From Pseudomonas sp. BMS12 (lineage in GTDB: Bacteria; Pseudomonadota; Gammaproteobacteria; Pseudomonadales; Pseudomonadaceae): a DNA stretch of 64,000 bases. Each line of letters starts with the position of its first letter. The stretch's first letter is position 1. Of this stretch, positions 21,541-31,426 are shown in pieces. The DNA is taken from positions 62,001 through 126,000 of the forward strand of contig NZ_LSOF01000015.1 of the NCBI RefSeq assembly GCF_001592875.1. The letters run 5' to 3'. Below the pieces are notes generated by a model that made no database searches, had not been told where the DNA came from, and saw nothing but the letters and a program-made list of their open reading frames with translations. Both the position numbers and the translations under genes were made by a program.

Positions 21541-21587
21541 GTTGGGCCGAGCGTAGCGAAGCCCAACAGCCAGCCCGCGAGGGCTGG
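21541..21587. repeat. Tandem hairpins between murA and hisG
   Basis: The 71-base gap holds two palindromes. The first, 21541-21567, pairs GTTGGGC with GCCCAAC around a GAGCGTAGCGAA core. The second, 21570-21587, pairs CCAGCCC with GGGCTGG around GCGA. Neither is followed by a T-run. The first resembles a palindrome often seen between pseudomonad genes, but I could not count copies. Confidence 0.6.
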
Positions 21588-21611
21588 TCACCGTTTTAAG
21601 GAAACTGCTTC

Positions 21612-22247
21612 ATGCTGACCATCGCGCTGTCCAAGGGCCGCATTCTCGACGACACCCTGCCGCTGCTCGCCGCAGCCGGTATCGAACCGACCGAGAATCC
21701 GGAGAAGAGCCGCAAGCTGATCATCCCCACCACCCAGGCGGATGTGCAGTTGCTGATCGTGCGCGCCACCGATGTGCCGACCTATGTCGAGCACGGTGCC
21801 GCTGACCTCGGCGTGGCCGGCAAGGACGTGCTGATGGAGTACGGCGGCCAGGGCCTGTACGAGCCGCTGGACCTGCAGATTGCCAATTGCAAGCTGATGA
21901 CCGCCGGCAAGGTCGGCGCACCGGAGCCCAAGGGGCGTCTGCGTGTGGCCACCAAGTTCGTCAACGTGGCCAAGCGTTACTACGCCGAGCAGGGTCGCCA
22001 GGTGGACGTGATCAAGCTGTACGGCTCGATGGAGCTGGCGCCGCTGGTCGGCCTGGCCGACAAGATCATCGACGTGGTCGATACCGGCAACACCCTTCGT
22101 GCCAACGGTCTGGAGCCGCAGGAGCTGATCGCCCACATCAGCTCGCGACTGGTCGTCAACAAGGCCTCGATGAAGATGCAGCATGGCCGTATCCAGGCGC
22201 TGATCGAGACCCTGCGCGCCGCTGTCGAAGCGCGACATCCCTGCTGA
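21612..22247 (+). CDS. hisG: ATP phosphoribosyltransferase, short form
   Basis: First enzyme of histidine synthesis, joining ATP and PRPP. At 211 residues it is the short HisG, which lacks the C-terminal regulatory domain and needs the HisRS-like partner HisZ for activity and feedback control. HisZ is not in this window. The catalytic PRPP-binding segment is [15 protein letters not shown]. The start ATG ([14 protein letters not shown]) has an AAGGAAAC upstream sequence. hisD follows after 113 bases containing a large inverted repeat. Confidence 0.97.
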   Translation: MLTIALSKGRILDDTLPLLAAAGIEPTENPEKSRKLIIPTTQADVQLLIVRATDVPTYVEHGAADLGVAGKDVLMEYGGQGLYEPLDLQIANCKLMTAGKVGAPEPKGRLRVATKFVNVAKRYYAEQGRQVDVIKLYGSMELAPLVGLADKIIDVVDTGNTLRANGLEPQELIAHISSRLVVNKASMKMQHGRIQALIETLRAAVEARHPC

Positions 22248-22303
22248 TACCACTTCGGTGCGGTGTTGAGCCGCACCCGCCTATCCGTGTCATAGCCACT
22301 TTT

Positions 22304-22348
22304 CTCGGGCGTCCATGCGGTGGGCTTGGTAGCCTAGCGACGCCCGAG
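22304..22348 (+). promoter_or_regulatory. Inverted repeat in the hisG-hisD gap
   Basis: Ten-base perfect arms CTCGGGCGTC (22304-22313) and GACGCCCGAG (22339-22348) flank 25 bases, 25 bases before the hisD start. There is no T-run, so a simple terminator is unlikely. It could be an RNA structure affecting hisD translation or stability, or a protein-binding site. Confidence 0.45.
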
Positions 22349-22372
22349 CAATAGCCAATCATGAGGCCCGCT

Positions 22373-23683
22373 ATGACCGCTCCCGTTGCCATCCGCCGAC
22401 TCAATGCCGCCGACCAGGATTTCGCTCGACATCTGGATCATCTGCTGAGCTGGGAAAGCGTGTCGGACGACGCGGTCAACCAGCGTGTGCTGGACATCAT
22501 CAAGGCCGTGCGTGAGCGTGGCGATGCCGCCCTGGTCGACTACACCAAGCAGTTCGATGGCCTGGATGTTGCGGCCATGGCCGACCTGATCCTGCCGCGC
22601 GAGCGGCTGGAGCTGGCCCTGACCCGTATCACGCCCGAACAGCGCGGCGCGCTGGAGAAGGCGGCCGAGCGCGTGCGCCTGTACCACGAGCGTCAGCGCC
22701 AGGATTCCTGGAGCTACACCGAAGCCGACGGCACCGTGCTGGGGCAGAAAGTCACCCCGCTGGACCGCGCCGGCCTGTACGTACCGGGCGGCAAGGCCTC
22801 GTACCCGTCGTCGGTGCTGATGAACGCCATCCCGGCCAAGGTCGCCGGCGTACCGGAAGTGGTGATGGTGGTGCCGACTCCGCGTGGCGAGATCAATGAG
22901 ATCGTCCTCGCCGCCGCCTGCATCGCCGGCGTCGACCGGGTGTTCACCATCGGTGGCGCCCAGGCCGTGGCTGCGCTGGCCTACGGCACCGAGAGCGTGC
23001 CGCCGGTGGACAAGATAGTCGGGCCGGGCAACATCTATGTGGCCACCGCCAAGCGCCATGTGTTCGGCAAGGTCGGTATCGACATGATCGCCGGCCCCTC
23101 GGAGATCCTCGTGGTCTGCGACGGCCAGACCGATCCGGACTGGATCGCCATGGACCTGTTCTCCCAGGCCGAGCACGATGAAGACGCCCAGTCGATCCTG
23201 GTCAGCCCGGATGCCGCCTTCCTCGACCGCGTGGCGGAAAGCATCGCCAAGTTGCTGCCGACGCTTTCGCGCGAAAGCATCGCGCGCACCTCCATAGAGG
23301 GACGAGGCGCCTTGATCCAGGTGGCCGACATGGCCCAGGCCATCGAAGTGGCCAACCGCATCGCCCCGGAACATCTGGAACTGTCGGTAGAGAATCCCGA
23401 ACAGTACCTGCCGCTGATCCGTCATGCCGGCGCCATCTTCATGGGTCGTTACACCGCCGAAGCCCTGGGCGACTATTGTGCTGGTCCCAACCACGTGCTG
23501 CCGACCTCCGGCACCGCGCGCTACTCCTCGCCACTGGGGGTGTACGACTTCCAGAAACGCTCGTCGATCATCCACTGCTCGGCAGAGGGCGCATCGGAGC
23601 TGGGCAAGGTCGCCAGCGTGCTGGCCCGCGGCGAGTCGCTGACCGCCCATGCCCGTAGCGCCGAGTACCGCATCAAGAACTGA
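22373..23683 (+). CDS. hisD: Histidinol dehydrogenase
   Basis: NAD- and zinc-dependent enzyme of 436 residues that oxidises L-histidinol to L-histidine in the last two steps of the pathway. Conserved segments include [16 protein letters not shown], the zinc/catalytic [12 protein letters not shown] and EHLEL. I prefer the ATG at 22373 ([14 protein letters not shown]) because a TGAGG site lies about 7 bases upstream; the in-frame ATG at 22361 would add four residues. It is followed by hisC after 59 bases. Confidence 0.97.
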   Translation: MTAPVAIRRLNAADQDFARHLDHLLSWESVSDDAVNQRVLDIIKAVRERGDAALVDYTKQFDGLDVAAMADLILPRERLELALTRITPEQRGALEKAAERVRLYHERQRQDSWSYTEADGTVLGQKVTPLDRAGLYVPGGKASYPSSVLMNAIPAKVAGVPEVVMVVPTPRGEINEIVLAAACIAGVDRVFTIGGAQAVAALAYGTESVPPVDKIVGPGNIYVATAKRHVFGKVGIDMIAGPSEILVVCDGQTDPDWIAMDLFSQAEHDEDAQSILVSPDAAFLDRVAESIAKLLPTLSRESIARTSIEGRGALIQVADMAQAIEVANRIAPEHLELSVENPEQYLPLIRHAGAIFMGRYTAEALGDYCAGPNHVLPTSGTARYSSPLGVYDFQKRSSIIHCSAEGASELGKVASVLARGESLTAHARSAEYRIKN

Positions 23684-23690
23684 GTGTTCC

Positions 23691-23709
23691 GGGGCGCGTT
23701 GTGCGCCCC
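23691..23709 (+). terminator. Hairpin between hisD and hisC
   Basis: A perfect 7-bp stem (GGGGCGC / GCGCCCC) has a 5-base loop. No T-run follows, so it may attenuate transcription or protect the hisD mRNA end. Confidence 0.35.
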
Positions 23710-23742
23710 TATCAAAGAATCGATTCGAGGAGAGAAGGGCAG

Positions 23743-24798
23743 ATGAGCAAATTCTGGAGCCCCTTCGTCAAGGGCCTGGTGCCCTATGTGCCGGGTGAGC
23801 AGCCGAAACTGGCCAAGCTGGTCAAACTCAATACCAACGAGAACCCCTACGGCCCGTCGCCCAAGGCCGTCGCGGCCATGCAGGCCGAGCTGGGCGACAG
23901 CCTGCGCCTGTACCCGGACCCCAATAGCGACCGCCTCAAGCAGGCGGTCGCCGACTATTACGGCGTGAGCACCGCCCAGGTATTCGTCGGCAACGGCTCC
24001 GACGAGGTGCTGGCGCATGCGTTTCATGGGTTGTTCCAGCACGGCAAACCGCTGCTGTTCCCGGACGTGACCTACAGCTTCTATCCGGTCTACTGCGGCC
24101 TGTACGGCATCGAGTACCAGGCCCTGCCGCTGGACGAGCAGTTCCAGATCCGCGTGGAAGACTATGCGCGACCCAATGGCGGCATCATCTTTCCCAACCC
24201 CAACGCGCCGACCGGCTGCGCTCTGGCCTTGGACGCCATCGAGCAGATGCTCGAGGCCAACCCGGACAGCGTGGTGCTGGTGGACGAGGCGTACATCGAC
24301 TTCGGTGGCGAGACGGCGATCAAACTGGTCGACCGCTATCCCAATCTGCTGGTGACCCAGACCCTGTCCAAGTCGCGCTCACTGGCCGGGCTGCGCGTTG
24401 GCCTGGCGGTCGGCCATCCGGACCTGATCGAGGCGTTGGAGCGGATCAAGAACAGCTTCAACTCCTACCCGCTGGATCGCATGGCGATTGCCGGTGCGGC
24501 GGCGGCGTTCGAGGATGACGCCTATTTCCGCCAGACCTGCCAGTTGGTGATCGACAGCCGCGAGGCGCTGGTCGCGGCCATGACCGGCCTGGGCTTCGAG
24601 GTGCTGCCATCGGCGGCCAACTTCGTCTTCGCTCGCCATCCGCAGCGTGACGCCGCCGAGCTGGCTGCCGCCCTGCGTGAGCACGGGGTGATCGTGCGTC
24701 ACTTCAAGCAGCAACGTATTGCCCAGTTCCTGCGTATCACCATCGGTGCGCCGGAGCAGAACCAGGCCCTGCTGGAAGCGCTGGGGCAGATTCTGTAG
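23743..24798 (+). CDS. hisC: Histidinol-phosphate aminotransferase
   Basis: PLP-dependent class I/II aminotransferase (351 residues) of histidine synthesis, converting imidazole-acetol phosphate to histidinol phosphate. The Schiff-base lysine is K210 in [16 protein letters not shown]. The cofactor-binding NPNAPTG and VDEAYIDF segments are also present. The start at 23743 has a good GGAGAG site upstream. Pseudomonas genomes usually carry a second hisC elsewhere, so this would be hisC1. The product may also act on aromatic amino acids. Confidence 0.95.
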   Translation: MSKFWSPFVKGLVPYVPGEQPKLAKLVKLNTNENPYGPSPKAVAAMQAELGDSLRLYPDPNSDRLKQAVADYYGVSTAQVFVGNGSDEVLAHAFHGLFQHGKPLLFPDVTYSFYPVYCGLYGIEYQALPLDEQFQIRVEDYARPNGGIIFPNPNAPTGCALALDAIEQMLEANPDSVVLVDEAYIDFGGETAIKLVDRYPNLLVTQTLSKSRSLAGLRVGLAVGHPDLIEALERIKNSFNSYPLDRMAIAGAAAAFEDDAYFRQTCQLVIDSREALVAAMTGLGFEVLPSAANFVFARHPQRDAAELAAALREHGVIVRHFKQQRIAQFLRITIGAPEQNQALLEALGQIL

Positions 24799-24812
24799 GG
24801 CTGCCCGGTCAT

Positions 24813-24839
24813 GAAAAAGGCGCCTTGCGGCGCCTTTTT

Positions 24840-24840
<1 letters not shown>
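24813..24840. terminator. Bidirectional terminator between hisC and algW
   Basis: The stem AAAAAGGCGCC / GGCGCCTTTTTT with a TTGC loop lies between convergent genes. It has T-runs on both strands, so it can stop both transcripts. Confidence 0.9.
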
Positions 24841-25994
<1,154 letters not shown>

Positions 25995-26106
25995 CGGAAT
26001 GCGGTCCTTGGAGTTGCGGGGGGCAGAATCGGCCCTTAAGGTGGCGGCATTATAGAGGGGTGCCCGGCAAGAAGGCAGCGCCCGCAATCCTTTGTGAGGA
26101 ATATCC

Positions 26107-26865
26107 ATGGCCATTGCCCTGACTACCCTGGTGGAGGAAGCCGACCGCTACCTCAACGCCGCACGCATCGCCGACTACTGCCCGAATGGTCTGCAGGTCG
26201 AAGGTCGGCCGCAGGTGCGTCGTATCGTCAGCGGTGTCACCGCCAGCCAGGCGCTGCTGGATGCGGCGGTAGAAGCCGAGGCCGATGTGGTGCTGGTGCA
26301 TCACGGCTATTTCTGGAAAGGCGAGGATGCCTGCATCACCGGTATGAAGCGCCGCCGCCTGCAGACTCTGCTGGGCAACGACATCAGCCTGCTGGCCTAC
26401 CACCTGCCGCTTGATGTGCATCCTGAGGTGGGCAACAACGTACAGCTGGCCCGCCAGTTGGAGATCACCGTGGAAGGCCCGCTGGATGCGAGCAACCCCA
26501 AGGTGGTCGGCCTGCTCGGTTTTCTCGACGAGCCGTTGTCGCCGCGTGACTTTGCCCGGCGCGTACAGGACGTGCTGGGCCGCGAGCCGCTGCTGGTGGA
26601 AGGCCAGGGCATGGTGCGCAAGATCGGCTGGTGCACCGGGGGCGGCCAGGGCTATATCGACCAGGCCATCGCCGCGGGTGTCGATCTGTTCCTCACGGGC
26701 GAGGCCTCCGAGCAGACCTATCACAGCGCCCGCGAGAATGGCGTCAGCTTCATCGCTGCCGGCCATCACGCCACCGAACGCTATGGTGTGCAGGCTTTGG
26801 GTGAGTACCTGGCGCGGCGTTTTGCGGTCGAACATCTGTTCATCGACTGCCCGAATCCGGTCTGA
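26107..26865 (+). CDS. Nif3-like dinuclear metal-centre protein (YbgI family)
   Basis: Protein of 252 residues from the Nif3/YbgI/DUF34 family, toroidal hexamers with a two-metal site. The metal-binding histidines are visible in VLVHHGYFW, AYHLPLDVHPEVGNN and in the C-terminal GHHATERYG. Biochemical function is unsettled: annotations as a GTP cyclohydrolase I type have weak support, and a general metal-related or metabolite-repair role is proposed. It is divergent from algW with a 112-base gap and precedes cysD by 123 bases. Confidence 0.9.
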   Translation: MAIALTTLVEEADRYLNAARIADYCPNGLQVEGRPQVRRIVSGVTASQALLDAAVEAEADVVLVHHGYFWKGEDACITGMKRRRLQTLLGNDISLLAYHLPLDVHPEVGNNVQLARQLEITVEGPLDASNPKVVGLLGFLDEPLSPRDFARRVQDVLGREPLLVEGQGMVRKIGWCTGGGQGYIDQAIAAGVDLFLTGEASEQTYHSARENGVSFIAAGHHATERYGVQALGEYLARRFAVEHLFIDCPNPV

Positions 26866-26881
26866 CAACCGGGCATATATC

Positions 26882-26898
26882 TAGATCGTTTCGATCTA
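26882..26898. promoter_or_regulatory. Palindrome upstream of cysD
   Basis: A perfect 7-bp inverted repeat (TAGATCG / CGATCTA) around TTT lies 90 bases before the cysD start. It could be an operator for the sulfate-assimilation genes or a weak hairpin. CysB sites are degenerate, so I cannot assign it. Confidence 0.4.
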
Positions 26899-26988
26899 AT
26901 AGCCTTCCTGAATAGAAGCGGGTGCTGTGCTAGAGTGCGCCCTCGTCCACGGCCCGCCGGCCGTTCATTCCCAGAACTGTGATTAGCC

Positions 26989-27906
26989 ATGCTCGATAAA
27001 CTGACGCACCTGAAACAGCTCGAGGCGGAAAGTATCCACATCATTCGTGAAGTGGCCGCCGAATTCGACAACCCGGTGATGCTGTATTCCATCGGCAAGG
27101 ATTCCGCCGTGATGCTGCATCTGGCGCGCAAGGCCTTCTTCCCCGGCAAGCTGCCGTTCCCGGTGTTGCATGTCGATACCCGCTGGAAGTTCCAGGAGAT
27201 GTACCGCTTCCGCGAGAAGATGGTCAGCGAATACGGGCTCGATTTGCTCACCCACATCAATCCCGATGGTGTGGCGCAGGACATGAACCCCTTCACCTAC
27301 GGCAGTGCCAAGCACACCGACGTGATGAAGACCGAGGGCCTCAAGCAGGCGCTGGACAAGTACGGTTTCGACGCCGCCTTCGGTGGCGCGCGCCGCGACG
27401 AAGAGAAGTCCCGCGCCAAGGAGCGCGTGTATTCCTTCCGCGACAGCAAGCACCGCTGGGACCCGAAGAACCAGCGTCCCGAGCTGTGGAACGTGTACAA
27501 CGGCAAGGTCAAGAAGGGCGAGTCGATCCGCGTGTTCCCGCTGTCCAACTGGACCGAGCTGGACATCTGGCAATACATCTACCTGGAGCAGATCCCGATC
27601 GTGCCGCTGTACTTCGCCGCCGAGCGCGAAGTGGTCGAGCTCAATGGCACGCTGGTGATGATCGACGACGAGCGCATCCTCGAGCACCTGACCCCCGAGC
27701 AGAAGGCCAGCATCACCAAGAAGATGGTGCGCTTCCGCACACTCGGCTGCTACCCGCTGACCGGCGCGGTGGAGTCCACGGCGGCGACTCTGCCGGACAT
27801 CATCCAGGAGATGCTCCTGACCCGGACTTCCGAGCGCCAGGGCCGCGTGATCGATCACGACGCCGCCGGCTCGATGGAAGAAAAGAAACGCCAGGGTTAC
27901 TTCTAA
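26989..27906 (+). CDS. cysD: Sulfate adenylyltransferase subunit 2
   Basis: PP-loop ATP pyrophosphatase-family subunit (305 residues) that makes adenosine 5'-phosphosulfate from ATP and sulfate together with the CysN GTPase. The modified PP-loop [15 protein letters not shown] and the [16 protein letters not shown] segment are characteristic. It lies 12 bases upstream of cysNC, so the two subunits are co-translated from one message. Expression in the family is controlled by CysB and sulfur limitation. Confidence 0.98.
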   Translation: MLDKLTHLKQLEAESIHIIREVAAEFDNPVMLYSIGKDSAVMLHLARKAFFPGKLPFPVLHVDTRWKFQEMYRFREKMVSEYGLDLLTHINPDGVAQDMNPFTYGSAKHTDVMKTEGLKQALDKYGFDAAFGGARRDEEKSRAKERVYSFRDSKHRWDPKNQRPELWNVYNGKVKKGESIRVFPLSNWTELDIWQYIYLEQIPIVPLYFAAEREVVELNGTLVMIDDERILEHLTPEQKASITKKMVRFRTLGCYPLTGAVESTAATLPDIIQEMLLTRTSERQGRVIDHDAAGSMEEKKRQGYF

Positions 27907-27918
27907 GGATTCCGCGCC

Positions 27919-29811
27919 ATGAGTCATCAATCCGATCTGATCAGCGAGGACATCCTCGCCTACCTGGCCCAGCACGAACGTAAAGAGCTGCTGCGCTTCC
28001 TCACCTGCGGCAACGTCGACGATGGCAAGAGCACCCTGATCGGGCGCCTGCTGCACGACTCCAAGATGATTTACGAAGACCATCTGGAAGCCATCACCAA
28101 GGACTCCAAGAAGGTCGGCACCACCGGCGACGAAGTCGACCTGGCACTGCTGGTCGACGGCCTGCAGGCCGAGCGCGAGCAGGGCATCACCATCGACGTG
28201 GCCTACCGCTACTTCAGCACCGCCAAGCGCAAGTTCATCATCGCCGACACCCCCGGTCATGAGCAGTACACGCGCAACATGGCGACCGGTGCGTCCACCT
28301 GCGACCTGGCGATCATCCTGATCGATGCCCGCTACGGCGTGCAGACCCAGACCAAGCGCCACAGCTTTATTGCCTCGCTGCTGGGCATCAAGCACATCGT
28401 CGTTGCGGTCAACAAAATGGACCTCAAAGACTTCGATCAGGGCGTGTTCGAGTCGATCAAGGCCGATTACCTGGCCTTCGCCGAGAAGATCAATCTGCGT
28501 GCGTCCACCCTCGAGTTCGTGCCAATGTCGGCGCTCAAGGGCGACAACGTGGTGAACAGGTCCGAACGCTCGCCCTGGTACACCGGCCAGTCGCTGATGG
28601 AAATCCTGGAAACCGTTGAGGTCGCCGGTGATCGCAACTTCGACGACCTGCGCTTCCCGGTGCAGTACGTCAACCGTCCCAACCTCAACTTCCGCGGCTT
28701 CGCCGGCACCCTGGCCAGCGGCATCGTGCGCAAGGGCGACGAAGTCGTTGCGCTGCCGTCGGGCAAGGGCAGCAAGGTCAAATCCATCGTCACCTTCGAC
28801 GGCGAGCTGGAGCAGGCCGGCCCGGGCCAGGCCATCACCCTGACCCTGGAAGACGAGATCGATGTTTCCCGTGGCGACATGCTGGTGCATGCCGACAACC
28901 GTCCGCAGGTCACCGACAACTTCGAGGCCATGCTGGTGTGGATGGCCGAGGAACCGATGCTGCCGGGCAAGAAGTACGACATCAAGCGGGCTACCAGCTA
29001 TGTGCCGGGCTCGATCGCCAGCATCACCCATCGCGTCGATGTGAATACCCTGGAAGAGGGCGCGGCGAGCAGCCTGCAGCTCAACGAGATCGGCAAGGTC
29101 AAGATCGCGCTGGATGCGCCGATCGCGCTCGATGGCTATGCCAGTAATCGCACTACTGGCGCCTTCATCGTCATCGACCGCCTGACCAACGGCACCGTCG
29201 GGGCCGGCATGATCATCGCTGCGCCGGTTGGCGCGGGTGGCCATCATGTCCAGTTGGCGCATGTTTCCACCGAGGAACGTGCCAGCCGTTTCGGCCAGCA
29301 GCCGGCTACCGTGCTGTTCAGCGGCCTGTCCGGTGCGGGCAAGAGCACCCTGGCTTATGCCGTGGAGCGCAAGCTGTTCGACATGGGTCGCGCGGTCTAT
29401 GTGCTGGACGGCCAGAATCTGCGCCACGACCTGAACAAGGGTCTGCCGCAGGATCGCGCCGGGCGTGCCGAGAACTGGCGCCGTGCCGCTCAGGTGGCCA
29501 AGCAGTTCAACGAGGCCGGTCTGCTGACCCTGGCCGCCTTCGTTGCCCCGGATGCCGAAGGGCGCGAGCAGGCCAAGGCCGTGGTCGGTGCCGAGCGTCT
29601 GATCACCGTCTACGTCCAGGCTTCGCCGCAGGTTTGCGCCGAACGTGACCCACAGGGCCTGTACGCGGCGGCTGGCGACAACATCCCGGGTGAGTCTTTC
29701 CCTTACGACATCCCGCTGGATGCCGATCTGGTGATCGATACCCAGGCGCTGTCGGTGGAAGAGGGCGTCAAGCAGGTGCTGGATCTGTTGCGCACGCGCG
29801 GCGCGATCTGA
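27919..29811 (+). CDS. cysNC: Bifunctional sulfate adenylyltransferase subunit 1 / APS kinase
   Basis: A 630-residue fusion. The N-terminal 440 residues are CysN, an EF-Tu-like GTPase that couples GTP hydrolysis to APS synthesis: G1 [10 protein letters not shown]3 DTPGHEQYT and G4 NKMD are all seen. The C-terminal 175 residues are CysC, APS kinase, with the P-loop [10 protein letters not shown] and the [14 protein letters not shown] segment. The fused form makes PAPS in one polypeptide and is common in Pseudomonas. The product can feed both sulfur assimilation and sulfation reactions. Confidence 0.97.
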   Translation: MSHQSDLISEDILAYLAQHERKELLRFLTCGNVDDGKSTLIGRLLHDSKMIYEDHLEAITKDSKKVGTTGDEVDLALLVDGLQAEREQGITIDVAYRYFSTAKRKFIIADTPGHEQYTRNMATGASTCDLAIILIDARYGVQTQTKRHSFIASLLGIKHIVVAVNKMDLKDFDQGVFESIKADYLAFAEKINLRASTLEFVPMSALKGDNVVNRSERSPWYTGQSLMEILETVEVAGDRNFDDLRFPVQYVNRPNLNFRGFAGTLASGIVRKGDEVVALPSGKGSKVKSIVTFDGELEQAGPGQAITLTLEDEIDVSRGDMLVHADNRPQVTDNFEAMLVWMAEEPMLPGKKYDIKRATSYVPGSIASITHRVDVNTLEEGAASSLQLNEIGKVKIALDAPIALDGYASNRTTGAFIVIDRLTNGTVGAGMIIAAPVGAGGHHVQLAHVSTEERASRFGQQPATVLFSGLSGAGKSTLAYAVERKLFDMGRAVYVLDGQNLRHDLNKGLPQDRAGRAENWRRAAQVAKQFNEAGLLTLAAFVAPDAEGREQAKAVVGAERLITVYVQASPQVCAERDPQGLYAAAGDNIPGESFPYDIPLDADLVIDTQALSVEEGVKQVLDLLRTRGAI

Positions 29812-29826
29812 TCCTGTTGGCTGTAT

Positions 29827-29857
29827 GAAAAGCCCCGCCTGGTGCGGGGCTTTTTTA
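29827..29857 (+). terminator. Rho-independent terminator after cysNC
   Basis: The stem AAAAGCCCCGC / GCGGGGCTTTTTT with a short CTGGT-like loop is followed directly by a T-run. It ends the cysD-cysNC transcript. Confidence 0.9.
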
Positions 29858-29904
29858 TGGCTATGCCCCAGTAGCGTGTTCTTGGCGTACCGCACTGTTG
29901 GAGA

Positions 29905-30025
29905 GGCTTCAGCCGCGATAGGGGCAGCTGTGGTGTTGCCTGCATCGCGGCTGAAGCCGCTCCCACACAGAATCTGGGATCGTTCATCCGCCTCCAGTGG
30001 GAGGGGCCTTGGCCGCGACTCAGGT
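29905..30025. repeat. REP/REPIN-type palindrome cluster
   Basis: A perfect 15-base inverted repeat, GGCTTCAGCCGCGAT (29905-29919) and ATCGCGGCTGAAGCC (29944-29958), surrounds 24 bases and continues into GCTCCCACA. A third, diverged copy (GTGGGAGGGGCC followed by TTGGCCGCGA) lies at about 29998-30021. The sequence type matches the REP family common in pseudomonads, usually mobilised by RAYT transposases. No RAYT gene is in the window. Confidence 0.75.
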
Positions 30026-30175
30026 CGTATAGAGCGTCACGGGTAAGGCGGAGTGCCACCCAGTCCTTCCTGCTGTGCTTGCTGTTAGCCCGCTGAGGTC
30101 GCGAGTCCAGGCCATGCCGAGCTCAGCATTAGAGGCTAGTCGCTCGCTCGCGGCGTTCACTGACACATAGAAAGT
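30026..30175. other. Gene-free stretch between the REP cluster and the yhcB terminator
   Basis: About 150 bases with no convincing gene. The gene-free interval from 29812 to 30215 therefore holds a terminator, the REP cluster, this unassigned part and a second terminator. A minus-strand open frame crosses it but begins inside yhcB and has no recognisable domain. It could be a fragment of a dispersed intergenic repeat. Confidence 0.5.
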
Positions 30176-30203
30176 AAAAAGCCCCGCGATGGCGGGGCTT
30201 TTT
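30176..30203. terminator. Bidirectional terminator downstream of yhcB/zapG
   Basis: AAAAAGCCCCGC / GCGGGGCTTTTT with a GATG-type loop is flanked by A-rich and T-rich runs. On the minus strand it ends the yhcB transcript. Confidence 0.85.
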
Positions 30204-30215
30204 GCAGTCAGCGGA

Positions 30216-30650
30216 TCAGCGCTTGAGGCCGAAGGTCTCGTCCAGGGTGCCGGGCTCATCCGGCTCCTTGGGCGCGTAGTCCTTGGGTGCCTCGTTGCTC
30301 TTCGGCGGTGTCAGGCGCTCGCGTGGAGCCTTGCTGTCTTCGGCGTGCAGGGCGGCCAGCATGCGCTGGCGGGTCAGTTCGTCGGCGGCCAGGCGGCTGG
30401 CGCCCTGGGACAGGTGTTCCTGAACCTCCTGGTAGCTCTGGGTCAGCTTGCGCACCAGGCTGGCCGTGGTGTTGAAGTGGGTCACCACCTCGTTCTGGTA
30501 GCTGTCGAAGCGTTGCTGCATCTCGTCCAGCTGGCGCTGGGTGCGGCCGGGTGCGGCGTTGGGCAGCAGGCGCGCCACCAGAAAGCCGATCGCGACGCCG
30601 GCCAGTAGAGCAATGGCAGGGAGCAGCCAGGGGGTGAGCGATTGTTCCAC
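30216..30650 (-). CDS. zapG: YhcB/ZapG-family (DUF1043) inner-membrane protein
   Basis: Small single-pass membrane protein (144 residues) of the YhcB/ZapG family, linked in E. coli to the divisome and elongasome and to envelope integrity. A transmembrane helix is at about residues 6-25 (WLLPAIALLAGVAIGFLVARL). A coiled-coil-like segment follows (RQLDEMQQRFDSYQNEVVTHF region, about 35-95) and then a Pro/Lys/Glu-rich tail. The start is a GTG (VEQSLTPW) with an AGGAAGGA site 4-5 bases upstream. Longer upstream frames are antisense to the hydrolase gene. Divergent from the next gene. Confidence 0.88.
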   Translation of the reverse strand: MEQSLTPWLLPAIALLAGVAIGFLVARLLPNAAPGRTQRQLDEMQQRFDSYQNEVVTHFNTTASLVRKLTQSYQEVQEHLSQGASRLAADELTRQRMLAALHAEDSKAPRERLTPPKSNEAPKDYAPKEPDEPGTLDETFGLKR

Positions 30651-30785
30651 GAGTCCTTCCTCTGAAAGCGGCTTTGTTTTACGGTAGCGGCTCTCGCCGG
30701 CGCTGTATACCGCGGCAAAGCCCTGTTGTGCGATGTGCCTAACCAAGACGTGTCGACCCTGCCCGGGGTCACGGAGTTCCTGCTG

Positions 30786-31415
30786 TTGATCCGCGAAACC
30801 CCTTTGTTCATCGACGGCCTCTGTGGCCAGCTCGAAGCCCTTTACTGTGAAGTGCCGGATGCCCGTGGCATCGCCCTGATCTGCCATCCCAACCCGGTTC
30901 AGGGCGGCACCATGCTCAACAAGGTGGTCTCCACCCTGCAGCGCAGCGTGCGCGACATGGGTTACCACACTCTGCGCTTCAACTATCGCGGCGTCGGCGC
31001 CAGCGCCGGCAGTCACGATATGGGCAGCGGCGAAGTGGATGACGCCGAGGCTGCCGCCCATTGGCTGCGCGAGCAGCATCCACAGCTGCCGCTGACCCTG
31101 CTTGGCTTCTCCTTCGGCGGTTTCGTCGCAGGTGCCCTGGGAGGGCGCCTGGACGATCAGGGCATCGAGGTGACGAGGTTGTTCATGGTCGCGCCGGCCG
31201 TGCATCGCCTGCAGGCGCCCGAACACCTCCCGGCGGGCGGTGAAGTGGTGCTGATTCAGCCCGAGCAGGACGAAGTGGTCGAGCCCTCGGCGGTCTACGC
31301 CTGGTCCGCCGCGCTGGTACGCCCCCATGAGCTGCTGAAAGTGGCAGAATGCGGCCACTTTTTTCACGGCAAGCTACCGGAACTCAAAGACCTGGTTCAG
31401 CCCCGAATTCAATAA
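30786..31415 (+). CDS. Alpha/beta hydrolase of unknown substrate
   Basis: Alpha/beta-hydrolase-fold protein similar to the COG2945-type serine hydrolases. The segment [17 protein letters not shown] is the oxyanion region. The nucleophile elbow is [10 protein letters not shown], with Ser in GxSxG. An Asp in the QPEQDEVV segment and a late His ([10 protein letters not shown]) complete the expected triad. The substrate is unknown. The start is uncertain: I chose TTG at 30786 ([14 protein letters not shown]) with GGAG upstream, but the frame is open from 30726. The 3' end is 11 bases before trpS, so the genes are probably co-transcribed. Confidence 0.8.
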   Translation: MIRETPLFIDGLCGQLEALYCEVPDARGIALICHPNPVQGGTMLNKVVSTLQRSVRDMGYHTLRFNYRGVGASAGSHDMGSGEVDDAEAAAHWLREQHPQLPLTLLGFSFGGFVAGALGGRLDDQGIEVTRLFMVAPAVHRLQAPEHLPAGGEVVLIQPEQDEVVEPSAVYAWSAALVRPHELLKVAECGHFFHGKLPELKDLVQPRIQ

Positions 31416-31426
31416 GCGAAACGATC

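Noticed and set aside
26983..29895. A 970-codon open frame on the minus strand across all of cysD and cysNC
   Set aside because: It is in exact codon register with both genes on the other strand, where sense codons TTA, CTA and TCA are very rare in GC-rich DNA, so stops are simply avoided. No recognisable domain; both sense genes are unmistakable.
30020..30259. A 79-codon minus-strand frame after zapG
   Set aside because: It begins within zapG in another frame, has no domain, and reads through a terminator. Probably part of an intergenic repeat.
30651..31367. N-terminal extension of zapG across the hydrolase gene
   Set aside because: Antisense to a real gene; the GTG at 30650 has a proper ribosome-binding site and membrane segment.
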